Assembly (NCBI RefSeq): GCF_003352465.1
Contig: NZ_CP031153.1
Location: 250,001 to 314,000 of the forward strand
DNA length: 64,000 bases
Source: Kordia sp. SMS9
GTDB lineage: Bacteria; Bacteroidota; Bacteroidia; Flavobacteriales; Flavobacteriaceae
Direction of reading: 5' to 3'
Below, one piece after another: positions 52,958 to 60,532 of this stretch. The position numbers and the translations under genes are program-made. The notes under the pieces are model-generated. The model searched no databases, was not told the DNA's origin, and saw nothing but the letters and a program-made list of their open reading frames with translations. The stretch's first letter is position 1. Each line of letters begins with the position of its first letter.

Positions 52958-54150
52958 TAAAAAAAAGTCTTCCCATTTCTTAGCATTTTCCTAAGCAATG
53001 AAGAACAACGATAACGATCTTCATGGTATTCGTCGTATAAAGCATCTAAAGTTTGCACACACCAATCGATTCCTTTTTCATCTGCCCAAGCTAATAGTCC
53101 TTTTGGATAGTTTACTCCTTTAGTCATGGCGTTGTCTATGTCTTCTGCGGAAGCGATATTTAAGAATAAAGCGTCTGCTGCTTCGTTGATGAGCATGACT
53201 AAAACGCGGTTGAATATTTGTTGTGATAATTCACTATTATGAGATTCTGCATTTCGACTCCGCTCAATGTCAGCGCTCAACGTGATACGTTTTCCGTTTT
53301 CATCGTAGTCGTAATAGCCTTTTCCTGTTTTTCTTCCGAGATATCCTGCTTCTGATAAGCGTTTTTGAGTGAATGATGGTTTGTATCTTGAGTCAAAATA
53401 GAATGCTGTAAATACGGTTTCGGTTACGGTGTAGTTTACGTCGTTTCCTATGAAATCCATGAGTTCAAAAGGTCCCATACGGAATTTACCGAGTGTTTTT
53501 AAAGCATTGTCAATGGTTTCAAAGTCTGCAATTCCTTCTTCATAGATTCGTAAAGATTCTCCGTAAAAAGGTCGTGCCACTCTGTTTACAATGAATCCTG
53601 GGGTGTCTTTTGCTACAGCAACTACTTTTTTCCAATCGGCAATGGTTTTAGTTGCTTTGTCTACTACTTCTTTTGAGGTTTGAATGGCAGGAATCACCTC
53701 AACTAGTTTCATTAATGGTGCTGGATTGAAGAAGTGAATTCCGATGCAGCGTTCAGGCTTTTGCAATGCTGAAGCGATAGAGGCAATAGACAATGACGAC
53801 GTATTGGAAGCAATGATTGCTTCTTCAGAAAGATAGGTTTCTAGTTCTGAAAATACTTTTTGTTTGATGTCTAGATTTTCAACAATGGCTTCAATGGTTA
53901 TATCAGAATCTCCCAACTCTTTGAGTGTATTGACATAGGAAATGTTTTCTTGAATACGTTCTTTTTCAGCTTCGTCAATACGTCCTTTTTGAATGAGACG
54001 ATTTAGTATTTTTTCTAAAGCGGCTTTACTTTTGTCTAAAGCGGTTTGTTTGGTGTCGTATAGTTTGACCATGCATCCTGCGGTTGATGCGACTTGTGCA
54101 ATTCCACTTCCCATGGTTCCTGAGCCTATTATTCCTACGTTTTTAATCAT
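52957..54150 (-). CDS. paaH: 3-hydroxyacyl-CoA dehydrogenase PaaH
   Basis: 397 residues. GIIGSGTMGSGIAQVASTAG NAD motif, NTSSLSIASIASALQ, GIHFFNPAPLMKLVEVIP, NRVARPFYGESLRIYEEG and FELMDFIGNDVNYTV. Oxidises 3-hydroxyadipyl-CoA. It is longer than the usual ~280-310 because of a duplicated C-terminal half (FNRVLVMLINEAADAL), typical of PaaH/HadH2. The link segment SADIERSRNAESHNSEL is coded by the interspersed TCGACTCCGCTCA repeat. Confidence 0.9.
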   Translation of the reverse strand: MIKNVGIIGSGTMGSGIAQVASTAGCMVKLYDTKQTALDKSKAALEKILNRLIQKGRIDEAEKERIQENISYVNTLKELGDSDITIEAIVENLDIKQKVFSELETYLSEEAIIASNTSSLSIASIASALQKPERCIGIHFFNPAPLMKLVEVIPAIQTSKEVVDKATKTIADWKKVVAVAKDTPGFIVNRVARPFYGESLRIYEEGIADFETIDNALKTLGKFRMGPFELMDFIGNDVNYTVTETVFTAFYFDSRYKPSFTQKRLSEAGYLGRKTGKGYYDYDENGKRITLSADIERSRNAESHNSELSQQIFNRVLVMLINEAADALFLNIASAEDIDNAMTKGVNYPKGLLAWADEKGIDWCVQTLDALYDEYHEDRYRCSSLLRKMLRNGKTFF

Positions 54151-54242
54151 AAATTATAAATGTTAAATTATAAATGTTAAATGTCTATATATTCACCTTT
54201 TACATTTACTATTTAAACTTTTAGATTTTGCGGTTTGATATT

Positions 54243-55028
54243 TTATTTCCCTTTAAAATTAGGTAGACGTTTTTCAACAAATGAAGCAACACCTTCGCGG
54301 TAGTCTTCTGATTCGCTCGCTTCTATTTGATGTTTTGATTCTAACGCAAGTTGTGATTCTAAATCGTTACTTAATGATTGATTCAGTACTTTTTTAGTTA
54401 ACCCAAGAGCTTTTGTGGGCATTTTTGCGAGTTTTTCCGCCAAAGCGGTTACATCGTCTTTGAACGTTTCTAGCGGCAATATTTTGTATAACATTCCTAA
54501 GCGTTCTGCTTCTACTGCGCCAATTTTGTCACCTAACATCATTAAGGCGGATGCTTTTTGGAATCCGATGAGTCGTGGTAAGAAGAATGTTCCTGCGCTG
54601 TCTGGAATGAGTCCGATTTTACTAAATGCTTGAATGAAACTCACTTTTTCATGTGCTACTACAATGTCACATGCCAGCGCAATGTTTGCTCCAGCTCCAG
54701 CTGCCACACCGTTTATTGCTCCAATAATTGGTTTTTCAATGTTTCGAATTCGCTGAATGATAGGATTGTAGTGTTCTTCTAGTATTTTTTTGAATCCCGG
54801 GTTGAGTTCTGGATGTGTAACTTCTTTTAAGTCTTGTCCTGCGCAAAATGCTTTTCCTTCTCCCGTTAATACGATTGCGCGCACTTCGTCATTTTGTTCG
54901 CATTGATCTAGTGTATCTTGTAAACGCAATGCCATTTCACGATTGAAACTATTGAATACTTCAGGACGATTGAGCGTAATGTACGCTACGTTATTTTGAA
55001 TGGTTATTTTGATTGATTGGTCACTCAT
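54243..55028 (-). CDS. paaG: 1,2-epoxyphenylacetyl-CoA isomerase PaaG
   Basis: 261 residues. Crotonase family: AFCAGQDLKEV, NGVAAGAGANIALACDIVVA and LIPDSAGTFFLPRLIG (the catalytic Asp of PaaG). Isomerises ring-1,2-epoxide to oxepin-CoA and, later in the path, double bonds. Start MSDQSIKITIQNNVAYI. Within the operon between paaH and paaD; the spacers on both sides carry the same ATTTACATTTACTATTTAAA filler. Confidence 0.9.
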   Translation of the reverse strand: MSDQSIKITIQNNVAYITLNRPEVFNSFNREMALRLQDTLDQCEQNDEVRAIVLTGEGKAFCAGQDLKEVTHPELNPGFKKILEEHYNPIIQRIRNIEKPIIGAINGVAAGAGANIALACDIVVAHEKVSFIQAFSKIGLIPDSAGTFFLPRLIGFQKASALMMLGDKIGAVEAERLGMLYKILPLETFKDDVTALAEKLAKMPTKALGLTKKVLNQSLSNDLESQLALESKHQIEASESEDYREGVASFVEKRLPNFKGK

Positions 55029-55130
55029 AAGTAATGTAAAATATAAAATAATAAAGTCTAAATGTAAAAGTCTAGTTCATAATAAAGTATCAGATTTACA
55101 TTTACTATTTAAAATTTTGCGGTTTATTGT

Positions 55131-55631
55131 TTATTTAAGGCATTTAAAATAGTCAAAAGGTTCTAAGCAGTCTTCACATTTGAATAATGCTTTGCAAGCT
55201 GTAGAACCAAATTGACTGACTAGTTTTGTATTGGTTGAATTACAGTTGGTACATTTTACAATGCGTTTATCACCTAACAATGCTTCTTTGTCTGCATCAG
55301 GATTTAATGGTGGCGCAATTCCATATTCACGTAATGCTTTGCGTCCGCGTTCGGTAATCCAATCGGTTGTCCATGCTGGCACTAAAATTAGTTTTACGTT
55401 GGATTCATATCCGTTTTCTTTTAGTGCTTTGGCAATATCATCACCGATCACATCCATTGCGGGACAGCCAGAATACGTTGGTGTGATACTAACTTCTACA
55501 ATTCCATTGATCAATGTAGCCGAACGTACCACGCCCATATCCATGATAGAAAGTACAGGAATTTCAGGATCCGATACTTTCTCTAAGATGGGAATGAGTT
55601 CCTCGTCTATATGTTGATTGGTTGCGAGCAT
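55131..55631 (-). CDS. paaD: phenylacetyl-CoA epoxygenase subunit PaaD
   Basis: 166 residues. N-terminal MIP18/DUF59 domain: VSDPEIPVLSIMDMGVVRSA, YSGCPAMDVIGDDIAKAL, PAWTTDWITERGRKALREYGI. C-terminal zinc-ribbon Cys: CTNCNSTN...STACKALFKCEDC. Thought to help Fe-S assembly or maturation of the epoxygenase rather than catalysis. Confidence 0.95.
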   Translation of the reverse strand: MLATNQHIDEELIPILEKVSDPEIPVLSIMDMGVVRSATLINGIVEVSITPTYSGCPAMDVIGDDIAKALKENGYESNVKLILVPAWTTDWITERGRKALREYGIAPPLNPDADKEALLGDKRIVKCTNCNSTNTKLVSQFGSTACKALFKCEDCLEPFDYFKCLK

Positions 55632-55756
55632 CTATTGATTTTTCGGTTTTGGGTTTTAAGTGTTTGGTTTTTATTCTTGCTTTTTAGTTTATTTGGATTC
55701 CTGCCTTCACTTCCATAAACTCAGCAACCACGCAGGAATGACAGACGAAAGCTTCT

Positions 55757-56509
55757 CTACCATTTCATGTTTGGATACGCTCTTTGCATATATTGCATGT
55801 CTGCGAGTAAGTATCCCATATGTTCTGTATGAATTCCTGCTTTTCCGCCTTTTTGAAAATAGTTACTTTCCGGAACAGTAAGTGTTGCTTCTTCTAGTAA
55901 TGATGTTACTTTTTCGTAATACGCATCTTTAAGTGTAGATACGTCTATAGCAATTCCTTCTTCTGCTAATACTTTTGCATCTTCAGTAACTTCAAATAAT
56001 TCGTTGGTGTACGTCCAAAGTCCGTCAATAGCGGCTTGCATTTTCGCATAACTTTCTTCAGTTCCATCACCTAAACGTTTGATCCAATCGCCAGTGAAAC
56101 GTACGTGATACGATACTTCTTTGATTGATTTTTTTGCAATGGCACTTAACGTCATGTCTTGACTGAATTGTAATTTCTCTAACAATAGCAAGTGAAAGAC
56201 ATCAAATAAATATTGTCTTGCTACTGTATATGCAAAATCACGATTTGGCTGTTCTACTAATAATACGTTTTTGTATTCACGTTCGTAACGTAGGAATGCA
56301 ATGCTGTCTTCTGTAGCGCCTTCACCTTTGATATCTGCTGCGTATTGGAAATAACTACGTGTTTGTCCAAATAAATCCAAAGAGATGTTAGTACACGCAA
56401 TATCGGTTTCCAAACTTGGTCCGTGACCACATAATTCTCCCAAACGCTGCCCTGCGATTAAGCAATTATCTGCTAGTTCGAGAATGTAATTGTATAGGGT
56501 TGTTTTCAT
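55757..56509 (-). CDS. paaC: phenylacetyl-CoA epoxygenase subunit PaaC
   Basis: 250 residues, mainly helical ferritin-like: LYNYILELADNCLIAGQRLGELCGHGP, LEKLQFSQDMTLSAIAKKSIKEVSYHVRFTGDW, LLADMQYMQRAYPNMKW at the end. Structural partner of PaaA that completes its diiron catalytic core. Confidence 0.94.
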   Translation of the reverse strand: MKTTLYNYILELADNCLIAGQRLGELCGHGPSLETDIACTNISLDLFGQTRSYFQYAADIKGEGATEDSIAFLRYEREYKNVLLVEQPNRDFAYTVARQYLFDVFHLLLLEKLQFSQDMTLSAIAKKSIKEVSYHVRFTGDWIKRLGDGTEESYAKMQAAIDGLWTYTNELFEVTEDAKVLAEEGIAIDVSTLKDAYYEKVTSLLEEATLTVPESNYFQKGGKAGIHTEHMGYLLADMQYMQRAYPNMKW

Positions 56510-56622
56510 ATTTATTTCCCGTGAAAACGAGAATCTTTTTATTATTAAACTTCATAGTACACTTCGACTCCGCTCAGTGTACGAATTACAGATTCCCGCC
56601 TTCGCGGGAATGGCACTTTGTG

Positions 56623-56907
56623 TCACATATGCTTAATCTCATCCGGCAACGTATAAAACGTTGGATGACGATAGACTTTGTCTTGTGCAGGTTCAAATAA
56701 TTCTCCGTTGTTTTCGGGATTGGATGCTGTGATATTTTTGGATTCCACTACCCAAATGCTTACACCTTCGCTTCTACGCGTGTATACATCTCTTGCATTT
56801 TCTAATGCCATTTCTGCATCAGCGGCGTGAAGACTTCCAAAGTGTCTGTGTTCCAATCCGTTTTTACTTCTGACGAATATTTCCCAAAGAGGCCAATTTT
56901 TTTCCAT
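56623..56907 (-). CDS. paaB: phenylacetyl-CoA epoxygenase subunit PaaB
   Basis: 94 residues. WPLWEIFVRSKNGLEHRHFGSLHAADAEMALENARDVYTRRSEGVSIWVV is the core of PaaB, the small bridging subunit of the epoxygenase. Expected length. Confidence 0.95.
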   Translation of the reverse strand: MEKNWPLWEIFVRSKNGLEHRHFGSLHAADAEMALENARDVYTRRSEGVSIWVVESKNITASNPENNGELFEPAQDKVYRHPTFYTLPDEIKHM

Positions 56908-56975
56908 TTTTATAGTATTGAGTATTGAGATTGTAGAATTGAGATTACTATCTATACTACCTTTTCAATAGTTTT

Positions 56976-57962
56976 TTATACAGCTTTCGCTGAATTTTCT
57001 TTTTTAATTTGTTGCTTTTCTGCATACGCCATTGCTGCATCGCGAACCCACGTTCCTTCTTCCCATGCACCTACTCTCGCATTCATACGTTCTTTGTTGC
57101 ACGGTCCGTGTCCTTTGACTACTTGCCAAAATTCATCCCAGTCAATTTCTCCAAAATCGTAATGACCTGTTTCTTCATTCCATTTTAAGTCTGGATCAGG
57201 AACTGTTAATCCTAAGATGTCTGCTTGTGGAACCGTTTGGTCGATGAATTGTTGACGTAATTCGTCATTCGTTTTACGCTTGAGTTTCCATTTCATGGAT
57301 TGTGCCGTGTGAACCGATTCAGCATCTGTTGGACCTAACATCATTAATGATGGCCACCACCAACGGTTTAGTGCGTCTTGTGCCATTTGCTTTTGCACTT
57401 CTGTTCCATTGCAAAGTGTCATCATGATTTCGAACCCTTGACGTTGGTGAAAACTTTCTTCTTTACATACACGAATCATCGCTCTTGCATACGGTCCGTA
57501 TGAAGTGTTACATAATGGTACTTGATTGATGATGGCGGCTCCATCTACCAACCAACCAATAGCTCCCATGTCTGCCCAAGTTACCGTTGGATAGTTGAAG
57601 ATACTTGAGTATTTTGCTTTTCCAGAATGTAATTGCTCGTAGAGTTCGTTACGAGAGATGCCTAAGGTTTCGCATGCGCTGTATAAATATAATCCGTGAC
57701 CAGCTTCGTCTTGCACTTTGGCTAGTAAAGCTACTTTTCTTCGCAATGAAGGCGCTCTGGTAATCCAGTTACCTTCTGGCAACATTCCAACGATTTCAGA
57801 GTGTGCATGTTGCGATATTTGTCTGATATGTGTTTTCCTATATTTTTCAGGCATCCAGTCTTTTGGTTCTATTTTTTGGTCATTTGCAATGCGCTGCTCA
57901 AAGATTTCCTCTAAGCTTCGACTACGCTCTGCTCCTAAGTTTTTTAATTGTGCTTCACTCAT
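56976..57962 (-). CDS. paaA: phenylacetyl-CoA epoxygenase catalytic subunit PaaA
   Basis: 328 residues. Carries the diiron ligands in two EX2H-like helices ([48 protein letters not shown]). Inserts one oxygen atom into the ring of phenylacetyl-CoA. Near the N-terminus the stretch [11 protein letters not shown] is coded by a TCGACTACGCTC tract of the same kind of interspersed repeat as in paaH. First of the epoxygenase core genes, after paaE. Confidence 0.95.
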   Translation of the reverse strand: MSEAQLKNLGAERSRSLEEIFEQRIANDQKIEPKDWMPEKYRKTHIRQISQHAHSEIVGMLPEGNWITRAPSLRRKVALLAKVQDEAGHGLYLYSACETLGISRNELYEQLHSGKAKYSSIFNYPTVTWADMGAIGWLVDGAAIINQVPLCNTSYGPYARAMIRVCKEESFHQRQGFEIMMTLCNGTEVQKQMAQDALNRWWWPSLMMLGPTDAESVHTAQSMKWKLKRKTNDELRQQFIDQTVPQADILGLTVPDPDLKWNEETGHYDFGEIDWDEFWQVVKGHGPCNKERMNARVGAWEEGTWVRDAAMAYAEKQQIKKENSAKAV

Positions 57963-58069
57963 AGTTCTGAATTTTAATGTTGTTTTTGTAATCGTTCTGT
58001 ATATACCATTGGATTACTATTCTTTTTCTTTTTTGTTACTCGCTCGCTTCGAGTGTCTCAACGAGCTTT

Positions 58070-58289
58070 GTTTTCGCGTTAGGGATTGAGGCGGCATCCT
58101 TTTTTCTTTGTTACGTCATTACGAGGAGTAAGCGACGAAGTAATCTGCTTCTTTTTGGCAGATTGCCACAACAAATTAAAACTTTGTCTCGCAATAACGA
58201 TATCTAAAAAAGATATAGCCGAAAGCCCGACCACAAAAGTTCACTGAGGCACTCGAAGTGAACTTTTGTGGGAACGCTCAAATTATTTA
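58070..58289. repeat. interspersed repeat, copy E
   Basis: GCGTTAGGGATTGAGGCGGC, ATCCTTTTTTC, the CGTCATTACGAGGAGTAAGC module, AAAAAAGATATAGCCGAAAGC, stem CAAAAGTTCACT/AGTGAACTTTTG, GGGAACGCTCAAATT, ending at the paaE stop. It fills the 57963-58290 gap inside the paa operon between paaE and paaA. Confidence 0.8.
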
Positions 58290-58290
58290 T

Positions 58291-59364
58291 CTACACGTCA
58301 AAATCGACTACGACTTTTTCTGTGGTTGGAACAGCTTGACACGAAAGTACCAATCCGCTCGCAAGTTCTTCTTCTATTAATGCATAGTTGACTTTCATTT
58401 CAACCGAACCTTCCACGACTCTACATTTACAAGTACTACAAACGCCGCCTTTACAAGCAAATGGCAAATCGGCTCCAGCGGCTAATGCGCCATCAAGAAT
58501 GTTATCGTATTCGTTTTCCATGATGAAATGGAGCTCTTTTCCGCCATCAATGATCGTGACATCCGTTCCATCAACTTTTTGTTCTAATATTTCTGCAATG
58601 TGTGCGTTTGATTCTTTTTTATCTCCTGAAAAGAACAGTTCGTAATGAATGTTTTCTTTTGGCAATCCCGCAGCTTCCAATTCGTCTCTGATGAGAAAGA
58701 TCATTTCTTCTGGACCACAAATAAAACAATCGGCTGTGTCCTTAATATCAATGAACATGTTGGTGAGCAGTTGAATTTTTTCTGGTGTGAAACGTCCGTT
58801 TAAAAATTCAATATCTCGTTGCTCTTTTGTTAAGAAATAGAAGACGTTGAAACGCTCTAAGTATTTGTTTTTCAGCTGTTCTATCTCTTCTTTAAAGATA
58901 ATAGATTTTACCGTGCGATTCAAGTAAAAAAGCTTGAATGTACTTTCTGGCTCTAATTCTAAATGTGTTTTGATGATGGAGAGCATCGGTGTAATTCCGC
59001 TTCCTGCGGCAAAAGCAATGTAATTTTTCTTCCCTTTTGGATCAACTTCTACGAAAAACCGACCTGCTGGCGCCATTAATTCGAGTGTGTCGCCTGCTTT
59101 TAATTCTGTGTTGGCATAGGTAGAAAATTTTCCGCCTGGAATTTGCTTTACCGCTACTTTCCATTCGCTATCCACAGGACTTGAACATAAGGAATACGAT
59201 CTGCGCACATCTTCATCATTGATCATTTTTCGGAGTGTTAGGTATTGTCCTTGCGTATAATGGAATTCTTCCTGAAGATTCTCAGGAATGTCGAATGTGA
59301 TTACGGTACAGTCTGAAGTTTCTTTGTATACTTCCGCGACTTTAATTTCATGAAACTTTGCCAT
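58291..59364 (-). CDS. paaE: phenylacetyl-CoA epoxygenase reductase PaaE
   Basis: 357 residues. Ferredoxin-NADP reductase-like part with RRSYSLCSSPVD (FAD) and AAGSGITPMLSII (NADPH), then a plant-type 2Fe-2S domain with CKGGVCSTCKCRVVEGSVEM and a later Cys. Supplies electrons to PaaA. It is the first gene of the operon, directly behind the palindromic operator and TetR gene. Confidence 0.94.
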   Translation of the reverse strand: MAKFHEIKVAEVYKETSDCTVITFDIPENLQEEFHYTQGQYLTLRKMINDEDVRRSYSLCSSPVDSEWKVAVKQIPGGKFSTYANTELKAGDTLELMAPAGRFFVEVDPKGKKNYIAFAAGSGITPMLSIIKTHLELEPESTFKLFYLNRTVKSIIFKEEIEQLKNKYLERFNVFYFLTKEQRDIEFLNGRFTPEKIQLLTNMFIDIKDTADCFICGPEEMIFLIRDELEAAGLPKENIHYELFFSGDKKESNAHIAEILEQKVDGTDVTIIDGGKELHFIMENEYDNILDGALAAGADLPFACKGGVCSTCKCRVVEGSVEMKVNYALIEEELASGLVLSCQAVPTTEKVVVDFDV

Positions 59365-59385
59365 GCAATAGTTAGTTGTTTTTTA

Positions 59386-59416
59386 CAAAACTAACAATTG
59401 TTAGTTTGACTTACAA
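59386..59416 (-). promoter_or_regulatory. paa operon promoter with overlapping palindromic operator
   Basis: On the minus strand TTG (59416-59414), 20-nt spacer and a perfect -7 box TAGTTTTG (59393-59386). The 20-bp perfect palindrome AAACTAACAATTGTTAGTTT (59388-59407) covers the -7 box and spacer, with extra half-sites (GTTAGTTGTT near 59371; ACAACTAAT near 59415). Best explained as the operator of the adjacent TetR-type repressor. Confidence 0.75.
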
Positions 59417-59481
59417 CTAATTTTTTGTTAAATAGTATCAATCAAGAGTTTATACCCGTTTCACCTTATAATTATTTAATA

Positions 59482-59506
59482 AAAAGAGCGCAAATTGCGC
59501 TCTTTT
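59482..59506. terminator. terminator of precursor 59564
   Basis: Stem AAAAGAGCGCA/TGCGCTCTTTT with a 3-nt loop, beyond the stop at 59564. Confidence 0.8.
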
Positions 59507-59514
59507 CTGTATTT

Positions 59515-59551
59515 ATACCAATTATACATCATTTTATGTGTAAATTGGTAT
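59515..59551. repeat. short copy of the ATACCAATT inverted-repeat element
   Basis: ATACCAATTATACATC, ATTTTATGTG and TAAATTGGTAT: outer arms paired, inner part equal to the right end of the 162-bp element at 22961. Confidence 0.7.
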
Positions 59552-59563
59552 TAGTCTAGTACT

Positions 59564-59746
59564 CTACGTACATGTCCGGTCACATGTTTGTTGATTACAG
59601 GAATGCCCTTCGCAGGTTAAACAGGTTTGTTCTTGTATACATGAGTTACTTCCTGGCGGTGGTGGCGGTCCGCCAGCAACAATAGCATTCAGATTTGAGA
59701 TACTGTATTTTTTAAATCTCAAATCACTGGTAGGTTTTTTTTTCAT
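59564..59746 (-). CDS. RiPP-type precursor peptide with poly-Pro start of core
   Basis: 60 residues from ATG 59746. Leader MKKKPTSDLRFKKYSISNL...AGG (26 residues), then a core beginning PPPPPGSNSC with six Cys (EQTCLTCEGHSC, QQTCDRTC). A TTG farther upstream would add ten residues and is rejected since the family leader begins MKKK. Unlike the other scattered copies, I find no TACGG-N5-CC(G/T)TA motif upstream. Confidence 0.8.
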   Translation of the reverse strand: MKKKPTSDLRFKKYSISNLNAIVAGGPPPPPGSNSCIQEQTCLTCEGHSCNQQTCDRTCT

Positions 59747-59848
59747 TACGGTAGATTTAAAAAATTTGCATTGCAAATATAAGTAAGTAAAAACTTATTA
59801 AATTATGGGTTTTCGCTATTTCTTTTAGTGTTAAAGTGTAGTTTCTTT

Positions 59849-60424
59849 TTACTTTGCTATTCCAGTAAGCAATACTTTACCGAGTGCATGAAGTAAATCC
59901 TCTTGGCGAATTTCTTCTTTTTTTGGAATCCACAAGTAGAGTGAGCGCAGTGTGGAAAGTATAGAAAATAAGATGATTTCTGGGTTTACTGCTTTTAGTT
60001 CTTGTTTTTCGATGCCTTGTTTTAAGATTTGTCGGAAGCTTTCTTCATAGTTTCTTCGCAGTTGTAAGTAGTAGTCAATTTTTTCTTCTAAATGCATCCA
60101 ATCATTGTTCATTGTTGCCATTCTGGAAGGATTTTTCATGGTAATTTTAACATGCAACCCGATGATTTTTTCGAGTTTTTCAATGCTGCTGAGTTCTGCA
60201 TTCACAATTTCTGCCATTCCTTCTGTAAAATCTTCTCCGATTTTGATAATAATTTCGGAAAGAATTTGTTGTTTGGATTGAATATGATTGTACAAACTTG
60301 CTGCTTTGATGCCCATTGCTTGGGCAATATCACGCATGGTCACTGCACTATAGCCTTTCTTTTTGAATAAGATTTCGGCTGTTTGTACGATTTCTTCTTT
60401 TCGCGTTATTGGTTTCTTCGTCAT
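59849..60424 (-). CDS. TetR/AcrR-family regulator (probable paa repressor)
   Basis: 191 residues. N-terminal HTH: EEIVQTAEILFKKKGYSAVTMRDIAQAMGIKAASLYNHI, then an all-helical ligand domain. Close to paaE and divergent from the hydroxylase gene; a palindrome TGTATCAAGATACA (60439-60452) lies 14 nt upstream of its start and could be an autoregulatory site. The likely effector is phenylacetyl-CoA or a related compound. Family secure, regulon inferred. Confidence 0.85.
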   Translation of the reverse strand: MTKKPITRKEEIVQTAEILFKKKGYSAVTMRDIAQAMGIKAASLYNHIQSKQQILSEIIIKIGEDFTEGMAEIVNAELSSIEKLEKIIGLHVKITMKNPSRMATMNNDWMHLEEKIDYYLQLRRNYEESFRQILKQGIEKQELKAVNPEIILFSILSTLRSLYLWIPKKEEIRQEDLLHALGKVLLTGIAK

Positions 60425-60486
60425 GAACTCTTTTTTTGTGTATCAAGATACATATTTTATAAATTACGTTGAATTTTTATATTTTA

Positions 60487-60518
60487 TTGCTTTGCTATTT
60501 TATGATTTAATAGCTTTG
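60487..60518 (+). promoter_or_regulatory. candidate promoter of the aromatic amino acid hydroxylase gene
   Basis: TTG (60486-60488) or TTTG (60491-60494) as -33 and an exact -7 box TAGCTTTG (60511-60518) 15 nt before the ATG at 60533. Confidence 0.4.
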
Positions 60519-60532
60519 TGAAAACTTGCCTC

